NCBI GenBank assembly: GCA_017979445.1
Contig: CM030706.1
Span: forward strand, 6,489,595-6,553,594
DNA length: 64,000 nt
Direction of reading: 5' to 3'
Source: Akebia trifoliata
Taxonomy: Eukaryota; Streptophyta; Magnoliopsida; Ranunculales; Lardizabalaceae
This document shows, piece after piece, positions 12,597 through 23,206 of the stretch. Numbering within the stretch: position 1 is the stretch's first letter; each line of letters starts with the position of its first letter. Position numbers and translations under genes: made by a program. The notes beneath the pieces are model-generated. The model searched no databases. It saw nothing but the letters and a program-made list of their open reading frames with translations, and was not told the origin of the DNA.

Positions 12597-12775
12597 TAGG
12601 GAAACACCAAGACAAAAAAAATATAGAAAGAGAATGAGCCCATACCTCACAAACGAAAGAGTAATGAATGAGGATATGGTCAGTTGCTTTACCATTTGAT
12701 TTATATAAGAAGCAAAAATTGACCAAGGAGATTCATTTTGGCATAAGCTGATTCAAAGTTAGAATTTTATCAAGA
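12597..12775 (-). mobile_element. LINE zinc-finger region remnant
   Basis: Minus-strand reading contains KILTLNQLMPK, then CFLYKSNGKATDHILIHYSF and VCEVWAHSLS, the C-terminal zinc-finger-like region of plant L1 LINEs. It is probably the upstream part of the remnant at 7266-7735, separated by the younger LINE. Confidence 0.6.
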
Positions 12776-12779
12776 GAAA

Positions 12780-13192
12780 TTATCAAAATGAAGAAAGATC
12801 TTAAAATGAATTTGTGGATCCCAAATGGTACTCAAGAAAAAAATTTGGTTCAAGTAATTCAACAATTGGTAAAACTATGATTGAGAAATCTCTGCTAGCT
12901 TCTCAAACGCGAGTATCTTACCCTCCCAAGTAATCAATTTGTGTTGAAGGTAAGATGTTAATTAATCTTGACAATTCTTGAATTTCTTAATCATTGAAAC
13001 TTCTTTTAAAATTGAGATCCCTTATGATTTGTGTTGTGGTTTGTGGAGTCTGATAGTACTGGTCAACAAGGAGTACTATTCATCATTTAACTTAGTGCTC
13101 GTCTATGCGGCCGTGCAAGTATGCCACGGTGCAAGCTAGGAATATCACATAGGGTATTTTGGTTTAATGATGACATTAATTACGAGTACATG
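12780..13192 (-). repeat. Unidentified dispersed repeat, copy 2
   Basis: The reverse complement of this segment matches about 16050-16440 over nearly 400 bp with moderate divergence. Shared words include ATTACTTGGGAG, GCAGAGATTTCT and GATTTGTGTT. It is interrupted at 13211 by a LINE. Family unknown. Confidence 0.7.
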
Positions 13193-13210
13193 ATATGCAA
13201 GTCACATTCT
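13192..13210. repeat. Left 19-bp target-site duplication of LINE
   Basis: GATATGCAAGTCACATTCT, identical to 14231-14249, brackets the LINE between them. Confidence 0.92.
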
Positions 13211-14230
13211 TTTGGGTGTGGGGTGTGGAAAGGAATAGTGAAGGTGAGCCAAGGTTTTAGATAGTGCATAGCGTTTTCAGTAGGTAATGACGAAAGGGTT
13301 AGGTTCTAGGAAAATAAGTGGGTTGGCGAGGTTCCTCTATCTTTACACTATCATATGTTTTATGAGTTATCCTTGAAAAAGGATTTGCCTATCTCTTCCT
13401 TAGTGAACCAAGATGGGAATGTTTTCTCCTGGGACTTGCGTTTTACACGGGCTTTCAATGATTGGGAGACCCAGGAGCTCGTAAATCTATCCTTTAAGTT
13501 GGACCATTTGCATTTGGAGCCTTCTGGGAAGGATGATTGTGAATCGACTTGCAACAAGGTGAGAAGTTTCTTGGCTAGTTCTTTTAGGGAAGTTCTTGAG
13601 CCCCATGGGGTGGATTCTTTCCCAATTGCCACCATTTGGGAGGCAATAAACCCTTCAGAAGTATCATTTTTTGCTTGGCTAGCAGTGTCTACTAAACTAC
13701 TCACTCTTGATCATCTTATTAGGCTAGGATTTATAACATCAAACTTTTGTTACTTGTGTTATGCTTGTAGGGAATCCATTGTCCATATCCTTATTCATTT
13801 TCTTTTTGTGGAAATGACTTGGGCTCATTTTCTGCAATTATTCAATGTGAGTTGGGTTCTTCCTCCTACATCCTTGTCTCTTTTTTTTGGTTGGAGTACA
13901 ATAGGATTCATAGGTAGAAAGAAAACTTTTTGGGCCTTACTCGCCTTTGCATTTAATTGGGGTACTTGATTGGAGAAGAATAGGAGAATTTTCTCTAGTG
14001 TTGAAAGGCCTTGTCAAGAGATGATCTTGCTTGTATTAGGATTGTTGTTTTATTGGTGTAAGGTGGATGTAGCTTTTAGAGGTGTCTTTTTTGAGGATTT
14101 TGTTTTTAGATTGGATGCTCTTTGTTCCCTAGTAAGGTTTTGGTTTTGTTTTTGTCATGTCAATTGTTTTTGGTTGGGTCATCTCAACCGCCTTTTAATA
14201 GAATTGTTTTGCCTATCAAAAATAGAATAA
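13211..14230 (+). mobile_element. 5'-truncated L1-type LINE with perfect target duplication
   Basis: A 1.02-kb fragment encoding the C-terminal end of LINE ORF2. A 204-codon open frame (13355-13969) includes PSEVSFFAWLAVSTKLLTLD, CYLC, and HILIHFLFVEMTWAHFLQLF; after one stop it continues with EKNRRIFSSVE and GVFFEDFVFRLD. The 3' end reads TGCCTATCAAAAATAGAATAA. Perfect 19-bp direct repeats flank it, proving one target-primed insertion of a severely 5'-truncated copy. The long open stretches suggest it is younger than the neighbouring LINE. Confidence 0.92.
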
Positions 14231-14249
14231 GATATGCAAGTCACATTCT
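14231..14249. repeat. Right 19-bp target-site duplication of LINE
   Basis: Exact copy of 13192-13210. The flanking unidentified repeat resumes after it. Confidence 0.92.
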
Positions 14250-16019
14250 ATTGCAAGTCATGTCAGGACTTGGTCAAAAGGGCGTATTCCTTACGTTATA
14301 AAATATATTACTAATTATTTTTCAAAGGTAGTTTGTTACCATAAACCCAAACATATTCAACATCCTTTAATGATCACTTAATAAACAATCCCTGAGTAAT
14401 GGCAATCATCCCAAAAATTTTTGCCCAATACTTCCAACATGATAGTAGGAAAAGGTCTCATGAAACACCAATAATCGAATGGTGATGCTCACAGTTCAAC
14501 CACACAATGTGTTTGCTAAGAAATTTTAAACAATCAAACACAAATTGACCACCATGAATCAAAATACTACATTTGCCCATTGCTTGCTTATCGACTTGCT
14601 TCTTCGTACTATTCTCTATTTTGAAAAATTAATTTAATGGAGAAAAAAAATAAACATAAAAAACGTTACCTATTACAACATGATAATTACTAGCAAAAAT
14701 GTCGAAAGTATTATATTGATTGAACAATTCCAACTACCAAGATAGATAGCTAATTCACTAACCACGCCATAACCCAGCCCTTCCAAAATTGTTCAGATGT
14801 ACTTTTGATGGATAATACACGATCAATATAGGAACCATCCAATACATGATGCCATGATAGCCACAACATGTATCAAAACACTTTTCTTGAAACTCATTAA
14901 TGTTACTGTTGTTAGAATTAGTATAAAATTTTCACATTTTTTATTTGATGTGCTAGGTTTTAAATTCGTTTAACACCACGGCCATCAATTGAGAAACTGC
15001 TCTTTGGAGAATGTTGGAAAAAAATCTGATGATTTTCTTCAGTAGTTTCTAGATATAAACAAGTGGAGATCTAAGAATTACTATATAAAACTTACTAGTA
15101 TGTTTCCTCAAGAGCATTAAAAATGCAAACAATAGTGTCAATTCCAAAGCCTAAGAAATCACTTAGATCCTCGTTCATTGAATGATGCAAACAGAAAAAG
15201 AGAAGATGAATTCCCACCTAGAGTCATCCATTAGAAGTCATGTCAAGATCAGTATACTTCGCATATAATATTTTGTTCATTTGTATGTGGAAAACAATTT
15301 CTCCTTTCTCAAAAAACAACAATTTCTCCGCCTTTCTTGGTGATTTCTTCTCTACTGTCAACCATCTCTTTTTTGTCTTTAGTGGCGTTTTCTTGTTCTT
15401 TTTCTTTTTTAGCTGTCATGTCTCCTCCATTCTCAAGGTTGGGTTTTCTTCTTTCTCAACTTGTAGATCAATGGTGGTCTCAACAGTGCCAGTCTCAATA
15501 GTGTCGCCAGTGTTGAGACTAGAAAAGAAGAAGGAGAAAACTGTCATTGTTGTGATACTAAAAATAATCTCCAATCCTGTCGGTGCTGAGACTAGAAAAT
15601 AATGAGAAATTGCCGCCATCATTGTTGAGACCATAATTGATTTACCAGATGAGAAAAAAGTAAAAAATCAACATTGATAAATGATAGTTAAAAAAAAGAA
15701 AATAAAAAATTACTACTAAAAATGAAGGAGAAATATTGACAATGGAGGAGAAATCACTAAGATAAGAGGAGAAACTTCCAAAGGTGGCTAAGTCAGCAAA
15801 GGAAGAGAAATCGTGGTTTCTAAGAAAGGAGACATTGTTTCCACTGACAAAAGAAGAAAATATTATCCTCAGAGTATAATAAGTCCGACATTACTTCCAA
15901 TGGATGCCTCTTGGTGGATATTCATCTTTTCTTTTTATGTTTGCATCATCCATGGAAGGAAGATTCAAGTGATCTCTCAGGCTTTGGAATCAAAACTATT
16001 GTTTGTGTTTTAATGCTCT

Positions 16020-16640
16020 TGTCCAAATATGCCAATAAGTTTTGCATAGCAGTTCTTAGAAGATATTCTCAACTTGCATCATGGCACACTTGCACTGTTG
16101 CACCAACAAATACTATGTTAAATGATGAACAATACTCCTTGCTGACCTGTACCATTAGGCTCCACAAACCATAACACAAATCACATGGGTTCCCAGTTTT
16201 AAAAGATGCTTTAACGATTTAGGAAATTCAAGAATTGTCTAAATTAATTGACATATTATCTTTAACATAGATTGATTACTTGGGAGAAAATACTCGTGTT
16301 TGGGAAAATAGCAGAGATTTCTAAATCATAGTTTTACAAATCATTGAATTCCTTGAACCAGTTATTTTTCCTGAAAGTGCCATTTAGGGTTCAAAAGTTC
16401 CTTCTAAGATCTCAATCTTTATTTGGACAACTTCTCTTTAAACCTACATTAGATCCCTAGAAAATAGTATTTACTGATTTTCCAAGGAAATATGTTTGTC
16501 TAACAAATAGTTAGGGTTTCAACTGATCCAGCTCAGATAATTAGATTGTCTTCATGATCAAGCCTTTTATTTGGTGAATAACATTGATGAAGGTACGACA
16601 ACTATGGACTTCCAATGGTATTTCCATAATTTCATTGATA
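16020..16640 (+). repeat. Unidentified dispersed repeat, copy 3 (longest)
   Basis: About 620 bp. Its first two thirds match copy 2 (12780-13192) and its last third matches copy 1 (6050-6260), both in inverted orientation. The three copies therefore define one repeat family that does not resemble any transposon protein I recognise. A short frame reads SQLASWHTCTVAPTN near 16068-16112, of unknown meaning. Confidence 0.65.
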
Positions 16641-16869
16641 TTATGTAATACCCTAGTGTTATGTTATCCTTGGGTATATATGTTTCTCTTTTGGGCAGAA
16701 GGGTGTAATCTATAACTGAAAATTTTCTCGTTAGTGGAATCGGTGTGATTTGTGGATGTACCTCAATCTTGAGGGAACCACGTAAAATTTGTGTTTTCTG
16801 TGTGTAATTGCATCTTGATTATTTTTCTTTCTTTGTTGTTTTCTGTTTTCTGTGTGGATGTACCTCACC

Positions 16870-17830
16870 AACAATCTTCCCAATCCTAAAAACAATCCTT
16901 CGTCGAAATTTAGGAAGAATATTACACATACCTCTTACAAGACCACATTCGTGAGCAGATTGTTTGAGCCACTTTCCCAGCCAAATATCCCAACTCCATA
17001 CTATGCCTTATTGATCTCCTTCCACAACTATATCTTTCCTCCCCAATTCTCCAAGGCCCGTTCTTTGAGGAAAGCCTAATTCATCGACCCAAGCTTTCAT
17101 ATGCCAAGGCCACCATTTCTCTTAGGAAGGCAAATCTGATTTCATTTAACAAGATGCAATTTCTTGTTCCCTTTCTTGTCATTACCTAAGAAGTCCACAC
17201 TCCTAAGAATAGAAAACAATGATGATAAGTAGATTTGGATGCTTTAAAGGGTACTTTTATCAATGTTATTTTTCCTCCTTCTGAGAGGTACTTCGTTTAC
17301 CAAGGTCATTTTTTTCCTATCCGATCAATTAGCGGATCCCAAATGGATTTGCTTTTGTATGGTGCACCTAAGGGAAGGCCTAAAGATAAGGTTGGGAGAG
17401 AGTCAACTATGCAACCAAGCAAACTAGCCAGGAGGGAAACACATGCGATTTGACCAACTCCGAACATCTTGCTCTTTCCTAGATTGATTGATATCTCGAA
17501 GTTGCCTGAAAACAAAGAAAACTCCTTTGAGGAACTTTATTTGATTTTCAGATAATAGATGATTGTATCGTCCGCAATTACAAATGAAAAAGCTTCGGAC
17601 CAATTATTCCTGCATTGAAACTGGAAACCCAGTATTGATACAATGTTGATCACTCTTCTCAACATTTGATTTAGAGCTTTAGTCACCATGAGAAATAAGA
17701 ATGGAACTAGCAGGTCTCCTTGTCTCAGGCCTCTTGAGCTCTTGAAGTAACCTATTGGCTCCCATTCACCAAGATGGAGGATGCCAAAGAAACACATTTC
17801 ATTATCCATCTAACCCATTAATGACATCCA
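16870..17830 (-). mobile_element. LINE reverse-transcriptase fragment
   Basis: Minus-strand L1-type RT. 17537-17809 encodes GYFKSSRGLRQGDLLVPFLF followed by VIADDTIIYYLK, the degenerate catalytic motif (usually FADDT). 17306-17515 encodes the downstream INLGKSKMFGVG and SLGLPLGAPYKSKSIWDPLI blocks. The lower end (about 16870-17080) is a decayed LWKEINKAQYG-like region. Frameshifted and dead; ends not defined. Confidence 0.82.
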
Positions 17831-18586
17831 GCACATTTTTTATTAGCCAATCAGACATCCTTGTCATGTCCTCCATGGAGAAACATACGACCTAGTTCCT
17901 GCTCACCATTTCTTTTTTGTTCATTGAACTTCTTTCCCCAGTAATGAGAGGGACAACCTGCATATCTGCCCGACAACAAAGATGATCATGGAAGAGAATC
18001 GAGAATCCTGAGACCCTTCAACAACATAGCAAGGGTGAGGAGCCACCGTTGACTCATCCCTTCCATTGAACCCCCTAATCAAAATACTCACATTGATCTG
18101 ATATCCCCAACAATTTCTAAAAGACCACCAGACAAAGAATCACCATTGGAACAATAGTCCTAGTGATCAACAGATTAGATAGAAACCAGTAGTATTTTGA
18201 GTAAATCCTATGAAACAAGGAACGCCAATCCAGATGCAAGATAGGAAACAATTGAGACCTCAAAGTGGTCAACTACCACCAATCTAACATCGGGAAACAT
18301 GAAAATGGAGATAAAAGATGCAATCCTCGTACTTATTTTCTCAATCAGGAATGGATTCTGAGAGAGAGAGAGATGCAACAATACTTGGTTGGGAGACCTT
18401 TGAGGCCCAAAGGGAGACTTTTGATGAAGAAGCTTAACCCCCCACTAACTGTTCTCTACCAAAAGTGAGGCACATGTTGGAGATTGGTTCCTTGGATTTC
18501 TTATCTTGAACATCTCCGTCTGTTCTGATCTGAGTTAAAAGAATCCCACAAACCTCATTTCTTTCCTCTGGGCTATTCAAGATTCA

Positions 18587-18868
18587 TATTGAGTGTATAT
18601 TCTCCTCCCACTCTTGAGTGTAAGCCTGGTGACCCTCTTATATTCATAGTTCTCCTCCACTCCAACAGATCAGTCTTTTGGAGTAGTTGGTTGGTTAATA
18701 TGGTATCAGAGTGCTAGGTTCATATAGGTCACGGGTTCGATTCTTTCCACCAATGTTGAGTGTATATTTTCCTCCACCCTCAGGTGTGTCATACCCCAGT
18801 TAAGCCCCCATGACCCACTTATATTCATACTTCTCCCCCTCTCCAAAAGATCGGTCTTTTGGAGTATT
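18587..18868 (+). mobile_element. TRIM-like / LTR remnant with tRNA-Met primer-binding-like site
   Basis: Two diverged direct repeats of about 105-115 bp (18587-18695 and 18754-18868), both starting near TTGAGTGTATATT and ending near TCTTTTGGAGTA, flank about 60 bp that starts with TGGTATCAGAG. That word is the standard plant primer-binding site complementary to initiator tRNA-Met. Short repeats around a PBS are the layout of TRIM elements. A GGGTTCGATTC B-box-like word follows, so a tRNA-derived SINE is an alternative. Confidence 0.4.
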
Positions 18869-19738
18869 GAAACTTTAAAGTTCTTAAATCAAGTTTGAGC
18901 CTATGAACAACGCCCCTCCTTTAAACGAACCTCCAAATTCGTGTCTTCTGGCTAAATCTTTGAGATTAATCACACATCCCTACCACCCTTTACTTACCTT
19001 TCTTCAGACTTCATCCAGCTTTTCCCCTTTTATCAATGACCACATTGTAGTTTGGAAGTTAGGCTGCTCAGGCTTTTTGTTATGTTCAGAGTGGGTACTA
19101 TCTTCATCTCTACTACTCATGAGCTCATGTAGAAATGTGTTATATAGTTGAACATCTTGAAGTTTCATAATACCAAATCCTTGAGCATTCTATTAAATGT
19201 CAGCCATTGACTTGAAATTAAGAGTGCTTATGCATGCTCATGCATATAAGGAGAATTGTGCTTCATCTGATTGAATTAAATACCCTAGAACATCATTTGC
19301 AACAGATGCTCTCAACGAACCATATGTTATAGAAATTTAGACTGATAGTGTAAAAAGCTGGTATATGTTGAAGTTTAGTTAAAATTGTTTCTTTTCCTGC
19401 TCTGGAAGTGCACCACAAAATTTAAACATATTCATATTTGATAAACAAAAAATTTATTCTCTATGTTGCATTGCAATATGTCAACAACAAAGCTTCCAAA
19501 TGTTCACTCGCTGATGAAGAGATGTCATCTTCAATGACTAATTAATGTTGGCCTAGCAAATTAGAACATTATTGACCTATAATTCTGTTTGCATAGACAG
19601 TGCGTTCCATTCTATAAAGGAAATATTAATATGGCTCACTTATTGAAGCCTTGGAACCACCTTTTGATTGGTGTCACATGCAGGAACTTCTACTTTAAAA
19701 GGAAATCCAAGGAGATAATTGTAACCTTCTACTGTGTC

Positions 19739-20086
19739 CGGGGGTGGAGCTAGTAAAGAGCCTGTGGGGGCAATTGTCCCCACAAAACTTTGAGATAACC
19801 GTGTTTTTCAACTAACTACGTGTCTCATTTGCCCCCACTCCCTCACCTCCCTCCCTATTTGCCCCTACCCCCTCACCTCCCCCCCCCTTTCAGTTTTTGA
19901 AGTTGACTTTGGCTCTTGACTGGGCCTTCTCCCACAGACTAATTGGAAAAGACCGAAATATCATTTTCTTCAACTTCCAATCAAAAACCTCTGGAATTTC
20001 TCCCCAAAACCATTCATCTTCAAGCTCTTCAACCATACCATTAACTATAGTTTGCCCCCACTGCAAAAAAATCCTGGCTCTGCCCG
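19739..20086. mobile_element. hAT-type MITE
   Basis: A 348-bp element with terminal inverted repeats: left CGGGGGTGGAGCTAG and GTGGGGGCAA; right, reverse-complemented, CGGGCAGAGCCAGG and GTGGGGGCAA. It is flanked by 8-bp direct repeats ACTGTGTC (19731-19738) and ACTGTATC (20087-20094), seven of eight identical. The duplication length and GAGCCAGG termini point to hAT. No transposase. Confidence 0.75.
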
Positions 20087-20339
20087 ACTGTATCACAAAC
20101 TTTTGGATCGTTCAAAAAATATTCAACCATTGGAAAGAAAACTATGTATGTGATGGTTGTGATCATCTAATCAAATTAGAAATTTTCCTTGAGATATTTT
20201 CTAGTCAGGTGCCAATTGATTTGATATTCTGTTGATCTCATTAAATTCTGTCAATTGTACTCGAATCAAAGATGTCCTTTTCAATAAATATCTCAGCCTT
20301 TTTTTTATTATGTTGTACTTACCTTTACGACCTACTACC

Positions 20340-20490
20340 CCCATGGTTTAAAATATCGTATCGATTAAATGTTTTGGTTAATGGAAAAACCATTACTGTA
20401 TCAGCCGATACATTCAACAATACAAACTGATACATTCCCGGAACATTGATCTTGGCCGTTACCAATACTTTCTGATATTTCAAACCATGA
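20340..20490. mobile_element. Small palindromic MITE beside SBH exon 2
   Basis: About 150 bp with inverted ends CATGGTTTAAAATATCG and, at the other end, CTGATATTTCAAACCATG. It sits about 100 bp before the exon 2 acceptor. Target duplication unclear. Confidence 0.5.
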
Positions 20491-20586
20491 CTGACCCTAC
20501 CACCATGACAAACATACATGGCTATATGCATGTTTTAATATTGCAAACATCATTATGGGTTATGACGTGTTTATTTGTTTGTGTAG

Positions 20587-21144
20587 GTAACAGGAGATGA
20601 TAGTGGTAGTACTGCCAAAGATCTCCGACCTTCCTTCATTGTGCTAGCAAGGCAATTCTTGATTGCGATGCTTGTTTTAGATACATGGCAATATTTTATG
20701 CACCGATACATGCACCATAACAAGTTCTTGTACCGACATATCCATTCTCAACATCATCGCCTCATTGTTCCCTATGCCTTTGGAGCTCTATACAATCACC
20801 CTTTAGAGGGACTTCTCTTGGACACAATCGGTGGGGCATTATCTTTCCTTCTCTCTGGTATGTCTCCTCGAGCCTCGATCTTCTTCTTCTCTTTTGCTAC
20901 CATCAAAACAGTAGATGACCACTGTGGGTTGTGGCTTCCCGGAAATCTATTCCATGTGTTCTTTAGAAACAACACTGCTTATCACGATGTCCATCATCAG
21001 CTTTATGGAAACAAATACAACTTTTCTCAGCCATTCTTCGATATTTGGGATAGAATTCTTGGAACCTACATGCCTTATTCTCTTGAGAAGAGAGAGAGTG
21101 GGGGGTTTGAAGCACGGCCCACAAAAGCTGACAGGGTTGATTGA
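20587..21144 (+). CDS. SBH1: Sphingoid-base C4-hydroxylase, exon 2 (catalytic)
   Basis: Last coding exon (185 codons plus TGA). Joined to exon 1 it gives a 259-residue membrane di-iron hydroxylase of the fatty-acid hydroxylase superfamily. The three histidine clusters are intact: H113-RYM-H117, H127-SQ-H130-H131 and H207-DV-H210-H211; an extra conserved H186 lies in KTVDDHCGLWLPGN. Membrane segments flank LLLDTIGGALSFLLSGM and the stretch before the first His box. The product should act in the ER, making trihydroxy long-chain bases. It is convergent with the methyltransferase gene, whose stop is about 2.1 kb away. No damage is visible. The open frame begins at GTA after TGTAG; the GTG at 20641 is not a start. 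Confidence 0.95.
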   Translation, partial: VTGDDSGSTAKDLRPSFIVLARQFLIAMLVLDTWQYFMHRYMHHNKFLYRHIHSQHHRLIVPYAFGALYNHPLEGLLLDTIGGALSFLLSGMSPRASIFFFSFATIKTVDDHCGLWLPGNLFHVFFRNNTAYHDVHHQLYGNKYNFSQPFFDIWDRILGTYMPYSLEKRESGGFEARPTKADRVD

Positions 21145-21454
21145 TTACTGATGGGATATCTGTTTTGTATTATTGCCTTTTTGTGTGCCACGAGAATTTC
21201 AGGAGTAGTTTATTTGTTTCTATGCCAAAATACTTAAATCATTTGTGTATATTATTGGTACTTTGTTTATCTGGTTTTATATTTTACTTCTCTTGAATGA
21301 AGTTCAGAGTTCCCTAGAACATACTTTTTTTTTTTCCACAAAAAAACAAAAAGCTTTAGACAGCCATTGTGAAGTTGGTCTTTCCACACTTGGGACTTAT
21401 TGTACACTGCTCTACGATTTTCATTTCTGCGTTTAAGCCAAAGAATAATTCTGA

Positions 21455-21600
21455 AGTGACCTCTGAACCTCACATCACACTTCTTAATGTATGGGAATCA
21501 TAGATGCTTTTAATCGAGATACGAGTGAAAAAGCATCTACGGTTCCTATCCACTTTCATGTCAAGAAGTGTGATATGAGGTGTTCCAGCCTGAGGTCACT
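21455..21600. repeat. Hairpin (MITE-like) just after the SBH stop
   Basis: About 146 bp forming an imperfect inverted repeat. Arm words include AGTGACCTC/GAGGTCACT, CATCACACTTCTT/AAGAAGTGTGAT and AGATGC/GCATCT, with a 30-bp loop. It starts 310 bp after the stop codon and could lie in the 3' UTR. It may be a MITE; no target duplication was found. Confidence 0.65.
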
Positions 21601-21609
21601 CCAGCATGA

Positions 21610-23200
21610 CTCTAAGCCAAATTGTTAAAATATTACATGACCCAGCTATGGCCTTTACTTCTTGACATTTAGATTCTTTCCTTGGCTTTGACGTATGGTT
21701 TGAAAATGAGTTGTTATGGTTATTTTTCATTTTTAGCCATAAAATTGGCCATGCTTCAGTGAAATAATGGTAATAACGGGTACCAACCATAAGTAAGTAG
21801 AGCTTATGAACACGAACCCAAATCTCAGAATATTTGTATTGAAATGTTAAAAAATCAGTAAGTACCAGCCAATAAATTCGTTACGATAAAATTTGAACCA
21901 TTTATAACAGTGCCTTGCAGACCGTGCTGAGATGTTTGTACTTGATATTCCTGATAAAATCCCAATAATTTATTTGTTTGATTTGAGTCGAGGAATGTGA
22001 GCCCAATTTCTTTGAAAGTTGAGATATTAATTAGAGATTTCTGTAGTAGAGCTTGTTAGAACCATCTTCTACTGCTTTTGCGTTTTATATTCCCTCCATT
22101 CCCAGAATAACCCACTCCACGTCCATGTTGAGGTGCCCAAAAGGTGATGGGAGCGCTCTCCCTTCTATTAGAATATATATATATATAATTATTTCAAGAC
22201 AATCAATAAAAATAAAAATATTATATTGATATTTGATTTTATATATTCAAAATACCCTCCCTAGTCCTAAGACTTATTATTATCATTACTAAAATGTCAT
22301 TTTATATATTCAATATATTTATTTTTTATTATTATTATTTTTTTTTTTTTTAAAGAACAAAAATGGGGAAAAGTTGGGAGAATCTTATATATTATTATTA
22401 AATCAAGATCTTGTTAAGGAATCACTTGATCAAACAGATTTAAGTTTGGTTTCTTAACTAAAGTTCATGATATAAGATTGATTTTTTTAATCAAATTATA
22501 TAGAATCGAGAAGATTCTTCATCCTTAACTATTTTCATTAAGAATAATCAACCTGATCTGTTAATCTTCAATCCTTTATTCTACCTCTTCTTTATTCTTT
22601 ACTTACTTTCAACTTGAGAGTTCCTACTAATCAGAATGGTTTCATTACACACGATCAACTTGAAACCTTTTGAGTCTGCTCTTACTTACTGTGATGGACT
22701 AAGTTCATCCATAACCGAGTAAAACTAAATAACTGATCATTCTCTGTGTGGTTTCCACAAAAACTCCATTCTGACTAATTCACTCTTCCCCTTTTTTTGC
22801 TGGCCAACAAGAACAAACAAAATTTTCATAATTTTAAAGGGCTCGGGATCGACTAAAGCTAGAATCAGACAACGGCCCATTGTTTAGAGTTGTTTTCTAA
22901 GAGACGTAAACATTACAATCTTAAAATTGCAAATTAAATAATACAACATGAATATTATGGAGCGTGGGACAGAAACTAGACTTACCTATTACCATCACAA
23001 CAAAACACAGCCTCGATTAAAATAATTAATACACTCAAGAAGACTGTAGAAACCCCATCTCCATTGGGTTGTCAACCAATTTGACAAATAAAATATGCTC
23101 AGGGGAATTAAAAATACTCTTTGCAAACACAGACCCCCGAGAACAGTATTGCAGAATGCTGAAAATCCTGCTGGACGTAACCTTTCCTATCTTTATTATC
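21610..23200. other. Intergenic region between convergent SBH and PMT genes
   Basis: AT-rich, with short (TA)n and (ATT)n/poly-T tracts around 22160-22350. It should contain the 3' ends of both flanking transcripts. I see no gene or clear transposon. Confidence 0.5.
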
Positions 23201-23206
23201 CAATTA

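Larger units (their letters stand above)
3493..20586 (+). other. Giant (17.1 kb) intron of SBH, full of transposons
   Basis: Intron between the two coding exons of the hydroxylase. The donor is GTATGT at 3493 and the acceptor is TGTAG ending at 20586, both phase 0. It holds nested LINEs, a Harbinger-like element with a GRF fragment, two hAT-type MITEs, inverted repeats and a TRIM-like remnant, listed separately. The joined exons give a 259-residue protein, about the family length (Arabidopsis SBH1 is about 260), so nothing is missing between them. Stretches not listed separately (e.g. 4600-6050, 14300-16000, 19150-19730) hold nothing I can identify. Confidence 0.85.

Noticed and set aside
10002..12600. 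Several minus open frames as separate genes in the SBH intron
   Set aside because: All are pieces of one decayed LINE reverse transcriptase and its C-terminal region.
13355..13969. 204-codon open frame as a host gene
   Set aside because: The protein is a LINE ORF2 C-terminus and lies between target duplications.
15240..15634. Open frames on both strands near 15.4 kb
   Set aside because: Low-complexity Phe/Ser and Thr/Glu-rich translations without motifs or splice context.
18698..18750. tRNA gene suggested by TGGTATCAGAG and GGGTTCGATTC
   Set aside because: No cloverleaf or acceptor pairing found; the words fit a retrotransposon primer-binding site or a SINE better.
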